This document shows positions 24,627-34,317 of a DNA stretch of 64,000 nt, piece after piece (position 1 is the first letter of the stretch; every line of letters starts with the position of its first letter). The stretch spans positions 1 through 64,000 of the forward strand of contig JHXB01000008.1 of the NCBI GenBank assembly GCA_000621905.1, in the 5' to 3' direction. The position numbers were made by a program, and so were the translations under genes. The notes under the pieces are model-generated. The model did not search any database. It was not told the DNA's origin and saw only the letters and a list, made by a program, of their open reading frames with translations. Source of the DNA: Lachnospiraceae bacterium NC2004. Its GTDB lineage: Bacteria; Bacillota; Clostridia; Lachnospirales; Lachnospiraceae.

Positions 24627-24695
24627 CCATTCTGATGTACGTAGACGAAGTGACACCAGTGTGTCATCCTGAGGAGCGTAGCGACGAAGGATCTT
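24627..24695. repeat. Interspersed TGTCATCCTGAG...GAAGGATCTT repeat, two tandem units
   Basis: A clear copy occupies 24662-24695 and a diverged copy lies at 24627-24651. The consensus over the window is TGTCATTCTGAGCGAAGCGA followed by AGAATCTT. Further copies are at about 28541, 28603, 34755, 35474, 35520, 41463, 41503, 51749 and 51818, in both orientations. Confidence 0.8.
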
Positions 24696-24711
24696 AAAAG
24701 TAAGCTACATT

Positions 24712-27291
24712 TTACTTTGCTACCAATTCATCATTCTCTACATCTATTGTTATTGTGTCACCCGTGTTGACATTGCCGGCTAAGATTAGTTTGGCCGCAA
24801 GAGTCTCAACATATTTCTGTACATACCTCTTAAGAGGTCTCGCGCCGTAGACAGGATCGTAACCGTGATCGATTACATACTTCTCTGCAGCAGGTGTAAG
24901 TTCTACAGTAAGTTCCTTATCTTCAAGCCTCTTGTTAACATCATTTATAATAAGAGTTATTATGTTGCTGATGTTATTCTTAGTTAATGGCTTAAACAAT
25001 ATCGTCTCGTCAAGTCTGTTAAGAAACTCAGGTCTAAAATGATTCTTGAGATCATTCATAACCATAGCTTCCGCCTCTGCCTTAATCTCTCCGTTATCAT
25101 CTATTCCATCAAGAAGATACTCGGAACCGATATTAGATGTCATTATAAGAATAGTATTCTTAAAGTCAACTGTCTTACCCTGACCATCAGTTATTCTTCC
25201 GTCATCAAGCACTTGCAAAAGAACATTAAATACATCAGGATGTGCTTTCTCGACCTCATCAAAAAGTACGACAGCATAAGGCTTTCTTCTTACAGCTTCC
25301 GTAAGCTGACCGCCTTCTTCGTATCCTACATATCCCGGAGGCGCTCCAATAAGACGAGATACAGAGTACTTCTCCATATACTCACTCATGTCGAGCCTTA
25401 TAACATTGGACTCATCATCAAAAAGTGCCTCTGCAAGACTTTTAGCAAGTTCTGTCTTACCAACGCCTGTAGGACCTAAGAACAGGAATGAACCTATCGG
25501 CTTAGACGGGTCCTTGATTCCGGCTCTCGACCTTATAATCGCATCTGTAACCTTGGTAACACCCTCGTCCTGACCTATCACTCTCTTGTGAATAGTATCT
25601 GCGAGTCTTAATGTCTTCTCCCTCTCACCTTCAGTAAGCTTAGCAACCGGAATGCCTGTCCATCTTGATATAATCTGGGCAACCTCTTCCTCGTCTACGC
25701 TCTCGTGTGCAAGGGTGTGGCCCTCATTCTTGCCTGCTTCTTCAAGTTCTGCCAAAGCTTTCTCTGCCTCCGGAAGTCGTCCGTACTGTAAAAGGCTTGC
25801 CTTGTTAAGGTCATAATTCCTCTTAGCGACCGCGATTTCATTTTTAAGATTCTCAATCTCTTCTTTTAGATTTCTAACTTTATCGATAGATGCCTTTTCT
25901 TTGTCCCACGTTGCCTTTCTTCCCGCAAATTCTTCTTTGAGCTTAGCAAGTTCAAGCTGCAGGGATTCAAGTCTCTGTCTTGATAAGTTGTCAGTCTCAT
26001 TCTTAAGGGCTGTCTCCTCTATCTCAAGCTGCATAATCTTACGATTCATCTCATCTAGTTCTGCAGGCATGGAATCAAGCTCAGTCTTAATAAGGGCACA
26101 AGCCTCATCAACCAAATCAATCGCTTTATCAGGAAGGAATCTGTCAGAGATATATCTGTTAGAGAGAACCGCGGCAGAAACCAAGGCACCGTCCTGAATC
26201 TTAACTCCATGGTAAACTTCATACCTGTCTTTAAGACCTCTCAATATGGAAATGGTATCTTCAACCGTAGGCTCGCTAACCATAACAGGTTGAAACCTTC
26301 TCTCAAGTGCAGCATCCTTCTCAACATACATTCGATACTCATCTAATGTTGTTGCACCTATACAATGAAGCTCTCCTCTTGCAAGCATAGGCTTAAGCAT
26401 ATTGCCTGCATCCATTGCGCCTTCTGACTTACCTGCACCCACAATAGTATGAAGCTCATCAATAAAGAGAATAATCCTTCCATCACTCTTCTTGACTTCC
26501 TCAAGCACAGCCTTAAGTCTCTCTTCAAACTCTCCTCTGTACTTGGCACCTGCAACTAACGCACCCATATCGAGCGCAAATATAGCTTTGTCTTTAAGTC
26601 CCTCCGGAACATCTCCTCTTACTATACGCTCTGCCAAACCTTCTACCGCTGCAGTCTTACCAACTCCCGGTTCACCAATCAACACAGGATTGTTCTTGGT
26701 CTTACGAGAAAGGATCCTTATAACATTCCTTATCTCGGCATCTCTTCCTATAACAGGATCAAGCTTACCCTCACGCGCTCTCTCAACCAAATCATATCCG
26801 TACTTTTCAAGCGTATCGTATGTGTCCTCTGGATTGTCCGAAACAACCCTCTGATTGCCTCTTACAGTCTGTAACACCTTTAAAAATGAATCCTTGGTAA
26901 TTCCGTACTGCTTAAAAAGATCCTTAACAGCCTTGTTAGGATGCTTAATCATCGAAAGCATAAGATGCTCAACAGAAACGTACTCATCATTCATGGCTTT
27001 CGCTTCATCTTCTGCATTTACCAAAACCTTGTTAAGCGAAGCACTCACATAATTCTGTACATTGCCCGACACCTTAGGAAGCGAGGTTATTAAATTAATC
27101 AGATCCTGAAGCATAACCTGAACCGCAATATCCATGCGTTCTAGCAACTTCTTTATCAAACTGTCGTCAAGATTAATCAAAGCAAAAAGCAAATGCTCCT
27201 CGTCAATCTGCTGATTACTGTACCTCGTCGCAACGCTCTGTGCCTCGTTGACAGCCTCCATAGACTTCTGTGTAAACTTATTGATATTCAT
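24712..27291 (-). CDS. clpB: ATP-dependent chaperone ClpB
   Basis: 859 residues, the usual ClpB length. The N domain ([20 protein letters not shown]) is followed by two AAA+ modules with Walker A motifs [19 protein letters not shown] and [19 protein letters not shown], Walker [11 protein letters not shown] and [20 protein letters not shown], and a coiled-coil middle domain at about 395-530 that identifies ClpB rather than ClpC. It is a cytosolic disaggregase working with DnaK. GGGGGTG precedes the ATG at 27291; longer frames lack a site. No CIRCE or CtsR box is visible upstream, only other inverted repeats. Confidence 0.95.
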   Translation of the reverse strand: MNINKFTQKSMEAVNEAQSVATRYSNQQIDEEHLLFALINLDDSLIKKLLERMDIAVQVMLQDLINLITSLPKVSGNVQNYVSASLNKVLVNAEDEAKAMNDEYVSVEHLMLSMIKHPNKAVKDLFKQYGITKDSFLKVLQTVRGNQRVVSDNPEDTYDTLEKYGYDLVERAREGKLDPVIGRDAEIRNVIRILSRKTKNNPVLIGEPGVGKTAAVEGLAERIVRGDVPEGLKDKAIFALDMGALVAGAKYRGEFEERLKAVLEEVKKSDGRIILFIDELHTIVGAGKSEGAMDAGNMLKPMLARGELHCIGATTLDEYRMYVEKDAALERRFQPVMVSEPTVEDTISILRGLKDRYEVYHGVKIQDGALVSAAVLSNRYISDRFLPDKAIDLVDEACALIKTELDSMPAELDEMNRKIMQLEIEETALKNETDNLSRQRLESLQLELAKLKEEFAGRKATWDKEKASIDKVRNLKEEIENLKNEIAVAKRNYDLNKASLLQYGRLPEAEKALAELEEAGKNEGHTLAHESVDEEEVAQIISRWTGIPVAKLTEGEREKTLRLADTIHKRVIGQDEGVTKVTDAIIRSRAGIKDPSKPIGSFLFLGPTGVGKTELAKSLAEALFDDESNVIRLDMSEYMEKYSVSRLIGAPPGYVGYEEGGQLTEAVRRKPYAVVLFDEVEKAHPDVFNVLLQVLDDGRITDGQGKTVDFKNTILIMTSNIGSEYLLDGIDDNGEIKAEAEAMVMNDLKNHFRPEFLNRLDETILFKPLTKNNISNIITLIINDVNKRLEDKELTVELTPAAEKYVIDHGYDPVYGARPLKRYVQKYVETLAAKLILAGNVNTGDTITIDVENDELVAK

Positions 27292-27315
27292 GGTATCACC
27301 CCCAACATTTGCTTT

Positions 27316-27331
27316 AGAGGAACCTTCCTCT
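27316..27331. promoter_or_regulatory. Inverted repeat in the clpB leader
   Basis: AGAGGAA (27316-27322) and TTCCTCT (27325-27331) form a perfect seven-pair repeat 25 bases before the clpB start. A second palindrome, TTGTT-CTAC-AACAA, lies just upstream of it. Either could be an operator, but neither matches CIRCE or CtsR consensus. Confidence 0.35.
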
Positions 27332-27432
27332 TGTTGTCTTGTTCTACAACAACTATAACACCACATAAATTAAAATGCAATAGTAATATTAAAAAATCCC
27401 GGAAAACTTTACGCCCTCCGGGAAAATGTTAT

Positions 27433-27843
27433 TTACGAAAGATATTGTATCATTCCCGGTCCGAGATTCTCGGTGGGTCTTGCGACAAATCCATGCTTCT
27501 CATAGAAACTCTCTCTGCCCTTTGCACACATAAGTGCAAACATCATGGTAGTTCCGGGTTCTCTGATACCGTCAACATATTCTTTCAGACTTTCAAGAAC
27601 AATCGAGCCATAGCCTCTGCCCTGACAATCAGGTCTAACGACAAGGTCCTGTACATAGCAAATGACAGCGCCATCTCCAACAACCCTGCCCATCGCACAA
27701 GGCTTTCCGTCTTCATAAATAACCGACACATATAGGGCGTTAGATATCGCAGATTCCGCCTGCTTGTCAGAAAGCTTCTTCCATCCTACACTGTCCCTCA
27801 ATTCCATATATGTTTCAATATCAATCTCATGTTTAATATCCAT
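27433..27843 (-). CDS. GNAT family N-acetyltransferase
   Basis: 136 residues. The acetyl-CoA motif is VVRPDCQGRGYGSIVLESLK and the C-terminal motif is FYEKHGFVARPTENLGPGM. The sequence IKHEIDIETYMELRDSVGWK at the start and AMGRVVGDGAVICYVQDL place it with GNATs that resemble aminoglycoside or small-amine acetyltransferases; the substrate is not determined. GGAG stands 6 bases before the ATG at 27843. It follows the phosphatase gene by 13 bases on the same strand, so they share a transcript. Confidence 0.85.
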   Translation of the reverse strand: MDIKHEIDIETYMELRDSVGWKKLSDKQAESAISNALYVSVIYEDGKPCAMGRVVGDGAVICYVQDLVVRPDCQGRGYGSIVLESLKEYVDGIREPGTTMMFALMCAKGRESFYEKHGFVARPTENLGPGMIQYLS

Positions 27844-27856
27844 AATAATCTCCATA

Positions 27857-28492
27857 TCATTTAAAATGTTTTCTTAAAAGTTCATCATGCCCCTCAAGAT
27901 GTGCCGCGTCATTAAACCTCTCAAAGCCCCACTCACCCTCATTATATGAGAGTTCTGTAATACTGCTGTTCTCCAATGTCTTAGCAAGTATTCCTCTATT
28001 AGAATAAGGCATATTAAATATCTTACATATCCATGCCCGCATTGCCATACCATGTGTGACTATCACAATTCTGGTTTGTCCAAGATTAGACGCTTGTCTA
28101 ATAATATCATTTATAGCGTCGTCATATCTCTTAGCACAGTCTTCACCATTCTCACCGCCGGGATATCTGATATCCTCCTCACCATGATAATGTCTGTGTC
28201 TAATCTCAGGAAACATACCGTCAAGCTCTCTGTCACTGATTCCTGTCCACTCGCCAAACTCGATTTCTTCAATTCCGTCAATCACTTTAACTTCCAATCC
28301 AAGTTCGTCACTTATATGTCCCGCTGTCTCCTTAGCCCTGATAAGCTTGCTTGAATATATTCCATCTATGTCAAATGTTTTAAGTCTTTTGGCAAGTAAG
28401 GCCGCCTGCTCATGCCCCTCAGGACTAAGCCCGACGTTGACGTTACATAAATTACTGCTCTGCCTTCCATGCCTTATTAAGAATAGTTCCAT
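27857..28492 (-). CDS. Histidine phosphatase family protein (phosphoglycerate mutase-like)
   Basis: 211 residues. The catalytic RHG is in MELFLIRHGRQSSNLCNVNV with the phospho-His at residue 8. The second His is in VIVTHGMAMRAWICKIFNMP, with EEIEFGEWTGISDRELDGMF between them. The family includes phosphoglycerate mutases and many small phosphatases; the LSPEGHEQAALLAKRLKT pattern favours a broad phosphatase over a glycolytic enzyme. AAGGAG precedes the ATG. Confidence 0.85.
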   Translation of the reverse strand: MELFLIRHGRQSSNLCNVNVGLSPEGHEQAALLAKRLKTFDIDGIYSSKLIRAKETAGHISDELGLEVKVIDGIEEIEFGEWTGISDRELDGMFPEIRHRHYHGEEDIRYPGGENGEDCAKRYDDAINDIIRQASNLGQTRIVIVTHGMAMRAWICKIFNMPYSNRGILAKTLENSSITELSYNEGEWGFERFNDAAHLEGHDELLRKHFK

Positions 28493-28517
28493 ATTGTACT
28501 CCTTTATATCAGCTGTG

Positions 28518-28542
28518 TTGAGCTTTGCGTTGCAAAGCTCAA
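28518..28542. terminator. Perfect hairpin upstream of the phosphatase gene
   Basis: TTGAGCTTTGC (28518-28528) and GCAAAGCTCAA (28532-28542) form an eleven-pair stem with a GTT loop. It lies between the phosphatase gene and the interspersed repeats. On the minus strand it would terminate or process a transcript arriving from the membrane protein gene. Confidence 0.45.
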
Positions 28543-28630
28543 AGATCCTTCGGAACGATGTTCCTCAGGATGACATGGTTGGGTTATTCTGTTCCTTCAT
28601 CCTGTCATTCTGAGAGAAGCGAAGAATCTT
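28541..28630. repeat. Two interspersed repeat copies in opposite orientation
   Basis: 28541-28575 carries the reverse-oriented copy and 28603-28630 the forward copy. The forward copy overlaps the stop codon of the minus-strand membrane protein gene and supplies its last eight codons. Confidence 0.75.
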
Positions 28631-29306
28631 TACGATTAACTTTTAACCTGATAGCTGTCCACTTACGGCTTATATAAGCTGCGTACGCCACATACACCAC
28701 AATCACTGCAACTCCACCAACATAACAACCGGGCGAAAGACTCTTCTCACCCTTCTCATCAGCAAGAGTATAAAGCTCAGCCGCTGCCGTTATTATGTAC
28801 ATCACTACCATAATCACATAGTGAATAACAACTTTCTTCTTGTTGTCAAAATACGGCGCGAAACGCCCCACTAATCCTTTAACAATCTCTGACAATTGAA
28901 AGATGTATAACGTTATAGCAAACATTATAAATGCAAACACCTGAATCTCCAAATGCTGATAAAACAAAGCTTTCTTAAATGCCAGCACTCCGATTACGGT
29001 ATTGATTATTGCGCTTACAATCATGATACCAAGGTAGATAAGTGTCAATTTAAATCCTCTCTTAACGAGACGCTTATTCTCAAAAGGCACCTCGTTTAAG
29101 TACATCGGTGGAAGTCTGTCCATCTTAAGGAAACCATCCAAAAACAAGAGCATTACCCACCAGCAAACGATGTCATTTGACCAAAACAAATGATAATAGG
29201 TCGTTGAGAAATCGGAGTTGGCACAGAACAATATATAATTGACCACAATGATAAGTGCAGCCCTCTTTAGCCAAAGGGCCATATCATTTTCAGAAAATGG
29301 TACCAT
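28605..29306 (-). CDS. Integral membrane protein of unknown function
   Basis: 233 residues with about six hydrophobic helices: WLKRAALIIVVNYILFCANS, VCWWVMLLFLDGFLKM, LTLIYLGIMIVSAIINTVIG, VFAFIMFAITLYIFQLSEIV, YVIMVVMYIITAAAELYTLA and VGGVAVIVVYVAYAAYISRK. No family is recognised. The ATG at 29306 has AGGAG 7 bases upstream. The C-terminus KDSSLLSE and its stop codon are encoded by an interspersed repeat, so the original end of the gene was probably different. Confidence 0.7.
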   Translation of the reverse strand: MVPFSENDMALWLKRAALIIVVNYILFCANSDFSTTYYHLFWSNDIVCWWVMLLFLDGFLKMDRLPPMYLNEVPFENKRLVKRGFKLTLIYLGIMIVSAIINTVIGVLAFKKALFYQHLEIQVFAFIMFAITLYIFQLSEIVKGLVGRFAPYFDNKKKVVIHYVIMVVMYIITAAAELYTLADEKGEKSLSPGCYVGGVAVIVVYVAYAAYISRKWTAIRLKVNRKDSSLLSE

Positions 29307-29482
29307 AATTATACTCCTTCGTATAAACAAACTCTAAATAATATACCACAAAATACATAAATAGGCTATATCTTACGCCCTTTAATATCTATATTTTATT
29401 GATTTTTCGAGTGAAATACATTATACTTAATTTTAATAGGGAGATGCTATGCATACAATTTCGACATAAAGGGGGTTTTGGT

Positions 29483-30592
29483 ATGGCCAGTAAGATTCGT
29501 GTAAGTATATATAATGTCAAACCGGGTATGACAGTTGCAAGCGATGTTTATTCTTCCAACGGACAGATGCTTGTCCCTAACGGTTCAACCATCACTGATG
29601 AATTGATTACCTTGATGAAGAATCACCAGATAACATTTGCGACAGTGTTAAGTGAGGATCCTACAGGCGGTGGACAGAAGCAAGAAGAGAAGACTCAGAT
29701 TTCCGAAGACGCAAGCTATCGTGAGCGTGTCAGAAACAGTGCAGAATTCAAGGAATTCCAAGGCGCATTCGAGGATTCCATGGTCAAGGTCAACGCGTCA
29801 TTACAACACATCGTGTCTAACAGTGATGACATTGACACCAATGACCTTCTTAACAAGACAACTTCTATATTCTCAGGAAGTACCAATACTTCTTTAGGTA
29901 TTCTCGATCTTGTCAACAACTTAAGATATTATGATGATTCGACGTATGCGCATTCACTTAACGTATCGATTATATGTCGCGTTTTAGGCAAATGGTTACA
30001 TTTGTCGGACGCAGATGTAGATACACTTACCGTAGCAGGACTTCTCCATGATCTCGGTAAGTTTATGATTCCTGAAGAGATTGTTAAGAAACCGGGCAAG
30101 CTGACGAACGAAGAGTTCAACACAATCAAGAAGCATCCTTATCTTGGATATCAGCATGTCAAGAACAATCCTAACCTGGACGAGCGTATCAAGGCTGCTA
30201 TGTTACAGCATCACGAGAAGTGCGACGGAAGCGGGTATCCTTCACATTTGACAGGACCTAATATCGCACCATTTGCTAAGATGGTTGCAATAGCTGATGT
30301 CTACGAGGCAATGACCGCTACCAGAGTATATCGAGAGGGTATGTGTCCTTTCCATGTTATAAGAATGTTTGAGGACGAAGGCTATCAGAAGTACGAAGTT
30401 GCTTATCTCATGCCTTTCCTAGAGAATATCGTACAGACATATATCAACAACCGCGTTAAGTTAAGCAACGGGCAGATTGGTGAGATTGTAATGCTCAACC
30501 GTACAGCGCTCAGTCGTCCGATGATTAATGTCAATGGAAGCTTTATCGACCTATCAATGGTTAGAGATTTATCAATCGAAGAGATTTTATAA
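29483..30592 (+). CDS. Cytosolic HD-GYP domain c-di-GMP phosphodiesterase
   Basis: 369 residues without membrane segments. Residues 1-65 (VSIYNVKPGMTVASDVYSSN, QMLVPNGSTITDEL) form the small N-terminal domain often joined to HD-GYP. The catalytic core at about 145-320 has HSLNVSIICRVLGKWLHL, AGLLHDLGKFMIPEEIVKKP, LQHHEKCDGSGYPSHLTGPN and IADVYEAMTATRVYR, all ligands present. The C-terminal 50 residues (NNRVKLSNGQIGEIVMLN) resemble a PilZ-like or regulatory tail. GGGGG lies 7 bases before the ATG at 29483. It likely lowers c-di-GMP and so favours motility. Confidence 0.87.
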   Translation: MASKIRVSIYNVKPGMTVASDVYSSNGQMLVPNGSTITDELITLMKNHQITFATVLSEDPTGGGQKQEEKTQISEDASYRERVRNSAEFKEFQGAFEDSMVKVNASLQHIVSNSDDIDTNDLLNKTTSIFSGSTNTSLGILDLVNNLRYYDDSTYAHSLNVSIICRVLGKWLHLSDADVDTLTVAGLLHDLGKFMIPEEIVKKPGKLTNEEFNTIKKHPYLGYQHVKNNPNLDERIKAAMLQHHEKCDGSGYPSHLTGPNIAPFAKMVAIADVYEAMTATRVYREGMCPFHVIRMFEDEGYQKYEVAYLMPFLENIVQTYINNRVKLSNGQIGEIVMLNRTALSRPMINVNGSFIDLSMVRDLSIEEIL

Positions 30593-30611
30593 AATATAAT
30601 ATTAATAATAA

Positions 30612-30636
30612 ACCGCATCGCTTATCGCGATGCGGT
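30612..30636. terminator. Shared terminator between the HD-GYP gene and murA
   Basis: ACCGCATCGC (30612-30621) and GCGATGCGGT (30627-30636) form ten pairs with a TTATC loop, between two convergent genes. T-rich sequence follows on the plus side (ATTTTG). Confidence 0.8.
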
Positions 30637-30643
30637 ATTTTGA

Positions 30644-31945
30644 TTAAACAACTCTTAATTTGAACTTCTGCTCTTCTTTATCACTGTCTACAAGCGATAT
30701 TGAAGCACCCAAGTCTTGAAGCTTTTCTTCGAAATGCTCATATCCACGCTGTATAAGCTCAATATTCTCAACAGCTGAATATCCTTCTGCCGCAAGTCCT
30801 GCAATAACAAGTGCAGCTCCTGCTCTCAAATCCGGAGCAACCATGTCAGCGCCGGTGTACTTGCTAATACCACTGATAATCGCGGTATTGCCTTCTACCT
30901 GAATCTTGGCACCCATCCTCGCAAGTTCATCTACATATCTGAACCTGTTCTCAAAGATACTCTCGGTAATAATACTTGTGCCCTCTGAAAGAGCCATAAC
31001 AACAGCCATCTGTGGCTGCATATCTGTTGGGAATCCCGGATAAGGCAATGTCTTAATCTGAGTGTTCTTCAAAGTACGCTCTCTCGCGTCCACTCTTACA
31101 GCGTCATCATATTCATGAATTGTACATCCAATCTCATTAAGCTTGGCACTAATAGCCTCTAAATGCTTAGGGATTACATTGCGAACTGTGATATCTCCTC
31201 TTGTAGCAGCAGCAAGCGTCATAAATGTACCTGCCTCAATCTGATCAGGAATAATCGCGTATGTACTTCCATGGAACTTCTCAACACCGCGGATACGGAT
31301 AACATCAGTACCTGCACCCTTGATATTGGCTCCCATTGAGTTAAGGAAGTTGGCAACATCTACGATATGTGGCTCCTTAGCCGCATTCTCAATGATAGTT
31401 CTACCCTCAGCAAGAGCGGCAGCCATCATAACGTTGATAGTTGCTCCTACACTTACAACATCCATGTAAATGTGAGCTCCAGTCAATCTCTCAGCCTCTG
31501 CAGTAATCATGCCATGACCAATCTCAACCTTAGCACCAAGTGCCGTAAATCCCTTGATATGCTGATCAATAGGTCTGCTACCTATATCACATCCGCCCGG
31601 CAAAGCAACAATAGCCTTCTTGTACTTACCAAGCAAAGCTCCCAATAAATAATATGAAGCTCTAATCTTCCTGATGAATTCATCATCTACTACGGTATTG
31701 TCCTTAGAAATTGCTGCACCGTTAATCTTAACTGTGTGAGCGTCTATCCTCTCGACTTTACCACCAATTCCTTCTATAGCTTGAAGCATGACATTAGTAT
31801 CTCTAACATCAGGCATATTCTCAATCAAACAAGGCTCATCAGCCATAACAGCTGCGGCCAAAACCCCAAGTGACGCGTTCTTAGCACCACCAATGACAAC
31901 CTCGCCATTAAGCGGTCTACCGCCCTTCATAACAAAACGTTCCAT
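30644..31945 (-). CDS. murA: UDP-N-acetylglucosamine 1-carboxyvinyltransferase (MurA)
   Basis: 433 residues. It catalyses the first committed step of peptidoglycan precursor synthesis, adding enolpyruvate from PEP to UDP-GlcNAc in the cytosol. Visible signatures are MERFVMKGGRPLNGEVVIGG, KNASLGVLAAAVMADEP, the catalytic Cys in LPGGCDIGSRPIDQHIKG, and EAGTFMTLAAATRGDITVRN. It is the target of fosfomycin, and Cys is present, so it should be sensitive. GAGGTG precedes the ATG at 31945; the longer frame to 32071 adds unrelated residues and has no site. Confidence 0.94.
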   Translation of the reverse strand: MERFVMKGGRPLNGEVVIGGAKNASLGVLAAAVMADEPCLIENMPDVRDTNVMLQAIEGIGGKVERIDAHTVKINGAAISKDNTVVDDEFIRKIRASYYLLGALLGKYKKAIVALPGGCDIGSRPIDQHIKGFTALGAKVEIGHGMITAEAERLTGAHIYMDVVSVGATINVMMAAALAEGRTIIENAAKEPHIVDVANFLNSMGANIKGAGTDVIRIRGVEKFHGSTYAIIPDQIEAGTFMTLAAATRGDITVRNVIPKHLEAISAKLNEIGCTIHEYDDAVRVDARERTLKNTQIKTLPYPGFPTDMQPQMAVVMALSEGTSIITESIFENRFRYVDELARMGAKIQVEGNTAIISGISKYTGADMVAPDLRAGAALVIAGLAAEGYSAVENIELIQRGYEHFEEKLQDLGASISLVDSDKEEQKFKLRVV

Positions 31946-32210
31946 GATACACCTCATTATGTATATAAACCAAATATTACTGCAAATGCAGCATACAATT
32001 AATCTTACCAAATGCCCTAAAAAAGCCCATGTGTACATAGCTTTAAGCGTCTCACACCAAATATGTCGCAAAATACATACCTATTATACCACATATTGAG
32101 CATTTGTAAATTAAATTTATCACAAAAATGTAACATTTTTTTCATATTTTATGCCATTTTGCCACAAACCGCTGTTCTATTTTATTAAAAATGCCCATAA
32201 GCGAAGAGGA

Positions 32211-34169
32211 TCAATCTTCCATCTCATCACTTATCTGCTGATATCGGTCCCACTCTTTCTTCCATTCAGGCTCTTTCTTGTAAACCTCAGGCTCCTTGAC
32301 ATCTACTTTACGATTCTCAAAGTAAACGAAGCTGTCGATAGCGTCTAATATATCCTGGAAAGTCTCTCTAGGCGCAAGCTCTATGTACTGCTTAAGAACG
32401 TCATCCTTTCTACCACCCTTATATCTTCCGTAGAAAATGTCAAAAAGATTATGCCCTCTTACATATATCTTAATCAACTCAATGTTATCCTTAATATCTT
32501 GTTTAGAATTGATACGAATACCGGTCTTCTTAATCATACGCTTAGCCGAGCCGAGCTTATACAAATAATCACGATACTTAGTATATAAAATGTTGTAGAA
32601 CTCTTCCTCATTCTTGATAACACCAATCTTCGTCATAATGGCAGGATCTAAGAAATAGTTTTCAAATGAATAATACTTTAGAACAAGCACATTCTTAGGT
32701 GTAACGCGAGGCAGATTGTTCTGATCCTGCTCCTGCTCACGAGCCTTATAATATCCACAAAGCTGCTTAACAAGTGTCTTAGGATTCTTACCATCAGAAT
32801 CCCTAATCATAAGAAATTGATCCTTAAGATAAAGCTTGTTAATATACTTAAGATTAGCGTAGGTTTTGATATTGGTACAACTGTTAACCGGTACGATAGC
32901 AATACGCTGCAATTTACCTTCATTGTCGTAAATCTCTGAATAGTACTTCTCAAGAAGCATAGGCAGCCTCGTGCTGTCCTGCTTGCCCTCGACAATAAAC
33001 ACAAAGTTAACATTCATGAGATCGTTGGCGGTATATCCAAGATCATCCAAAATATCGTCTATATCCTCGTCCTCACTCGCAACAGTCTCATAATTCTCGT
33101 CAATCATAATCTGCTTAATCTGCTTCTGAGAGAAGTTAAATATCATATTAGGCGAATGCGTCGAGAACATAACCTGGTTCTTCTTGGAGAGATTGTATAG
33201 TATCTCACTGGCAACCTTCTGAAGCTGCGGATGAAGGAAAATCTCAGGATCCTCGATCATAATAACAGAGAACAACTTGTTGTCCTTCTGCTGAATATAT
33301 GTCTCAAGAAGTGAGAAAATGTAAATGCTCTTAAAACCTGCTGAGAGCGTCTCTGCAGGTCCAACAGTATTAAGTCTCTTATTGTGAACCATGGTCCTGA
33401 CCTTAAATATCTCATCAAGATCAAAATCAATACTATACTCGATATCCTGAACAAGACTACCGTTCTTGTGGAAATTCTTGTTAAGGTTGTCAGCAAATTC
33501 GTTGAGATTAAGATTGAAAAGCTTGTACTCCATAAGTCTCGTCATCTCTTGAATATTGAGCTCTTCAGGAGTCTTCTTGTTGATAAGAGGAATACAATTA
33601 AAGCACTGCGTACAAGGTCTAACTTTGTCAAATATGCACATATTCTCCCTTAATTCTCTAAGTTCCTCATTGCCCTGGAACTTCAAGATGTCCTCTTGAA
33701 TATCATCAATATTACGGTTGCTGTCAATAAAATAAATAGTCGGAAACAGCTCTCTTACATATTGATTATCCTTAGTAATTCCATCTCCAAGTCTGTTCCT
33801 TCTGTCAAATGTCATACTCCATTCAAATGAAATCGTCTCGGAGTCGCAATCATATCCCGGAAACTTCTTCACAAAGTCGTCAAACCACAAGTCATATCTC
33901 TTGTAGTCACTTATAGCACCTCTCTCATGGAGTTCATGAAGATCGTCTTCGCTAATCTTAAGAGTTCCCCCGATCACAATACTCTTACTCTTATCAAAGA
34001 AGTCTCTGTCCTTAATCTCATACTTGCCTACAACTGCCATAATAGCGTATAACACGACAGTCTTACCTGTGTTGTTCTTGCCGACAAGAATCAAGGCATT
34101 GTCTATATCTTTAAATTCAAGTTCTCTGATGGATTTAAAATTACGAACGTATAAAGAAGAAAATTTCAT
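32211..34169 (-). CDS. OLD-type ATPase/TOPRIM nuclease
   Basis: 652 residues. The N-terminal ABC-type ATPase has MKFSSLYVRNFKSIRELEFK and Walker A VGKNNTGKT; the signature/Walker B region is AETLSAGFKSIYIFSLLETY and VIMIEDPEIFLHPQLQKVAS, with STHSPNMIFNF as the His switch. A TOPRIM-like part follows: FIVEGKQDSTRLPMLLEKYY and LMIRDSDGK supply the expected Glu and DxD. OLD nucleases act on DNA and several serve in phage defence; no UvrD partner (GajB) is adjacent, so this looks like a stand-alone class. An unusual Cys cluster, CTQCFNC, sits near residue 190. AGGAGG precedes the ATG at 34169. Confidence 0.78.
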   Translation of the reverse strand: MKFSSLYVRNFKSIRELEFKDIDNALILVGKNNTGKTVVLYAIMAVVGKYEIKDRDFFDKSKSIVIGGTLKISEDDLHELHERGAISDYKRYDLWFDDFVKKFPGYDCDSETISFEWSMTFDRRNRLGDGITKDNQYVRELFPTIYFIDSNRNIDDIQEDILKFQGNEELRELRENMCIFDKVRPCTQCFNCIPLINKKTPEELNIQEMTRLMEYKLFNLNLNEFADNLNKNFHKNGSLVQDIEYSIDFDLDEIFKVRTMVHNKRLNTVGPAETLSAGFKSIYIFSLLETYIQQKDNKLFSVIMIEDPEIFLHPQLQKVASEILYNLSKKNQVMFSTHSPNMIFNFSQKQIKQIMIDENYETVASEDEDIDDILDDLGYTANDLMNVNFVFIVEGKQDSTRLPMLLEKYYSEIYDNEGKLQRIAIVPVNSCTNIKTYANLKYINKLYLKDQFLMIRDSDGKNPKTLVKQLCGYYKAREQEQDQNNLPRVTPKNVLVLKYYSFENYFLDPAIMTKIGVIKNEEEFYNILYTKYRDYLYKLGSAKRMIKKTGIRINSKQDIKDNIELIKIYVRGHNLFDIFYGRYKGGRKDDVLKQYIELAPRETFQDILDAIDSFVYFENRKVDVKEPEVYKKEPEWKKEWDRYQQISDEMED

Positions 34170-34317
34170 AAGATGCACCTCCTATAAACAGGACCACATT
34201 ACCCCTATATATTATAACATATTACCCATGAATATTCATCATTTTTTGCTTTGACCTATCATATAATGTGTGATAAAATATCTACACTAAAGATACACGT
34301 GAAAGGACGTCGATATC

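Noticed and set aside
27301-27360. CIRCE or CtsR operator before clpB
   Set aside because: The inverted repeats here (AGAGGAA/TTCCTCT and TTGTT/AACAA) do not match either consensus.
27290-27365. Longer ClpB start upstream of 27291
   Set aside because: The extra residues ([15 protein letters not shown]) do not belong to ClpB and only the ATG at 27291 has a ribosome site and family-like N-terminus.
30644-32071. Longer MurA reading frame to 32071
   Set aside because: The extra 42 residues include a hydrophobic stretch absent from MurA; GAGGTG supports 31945.
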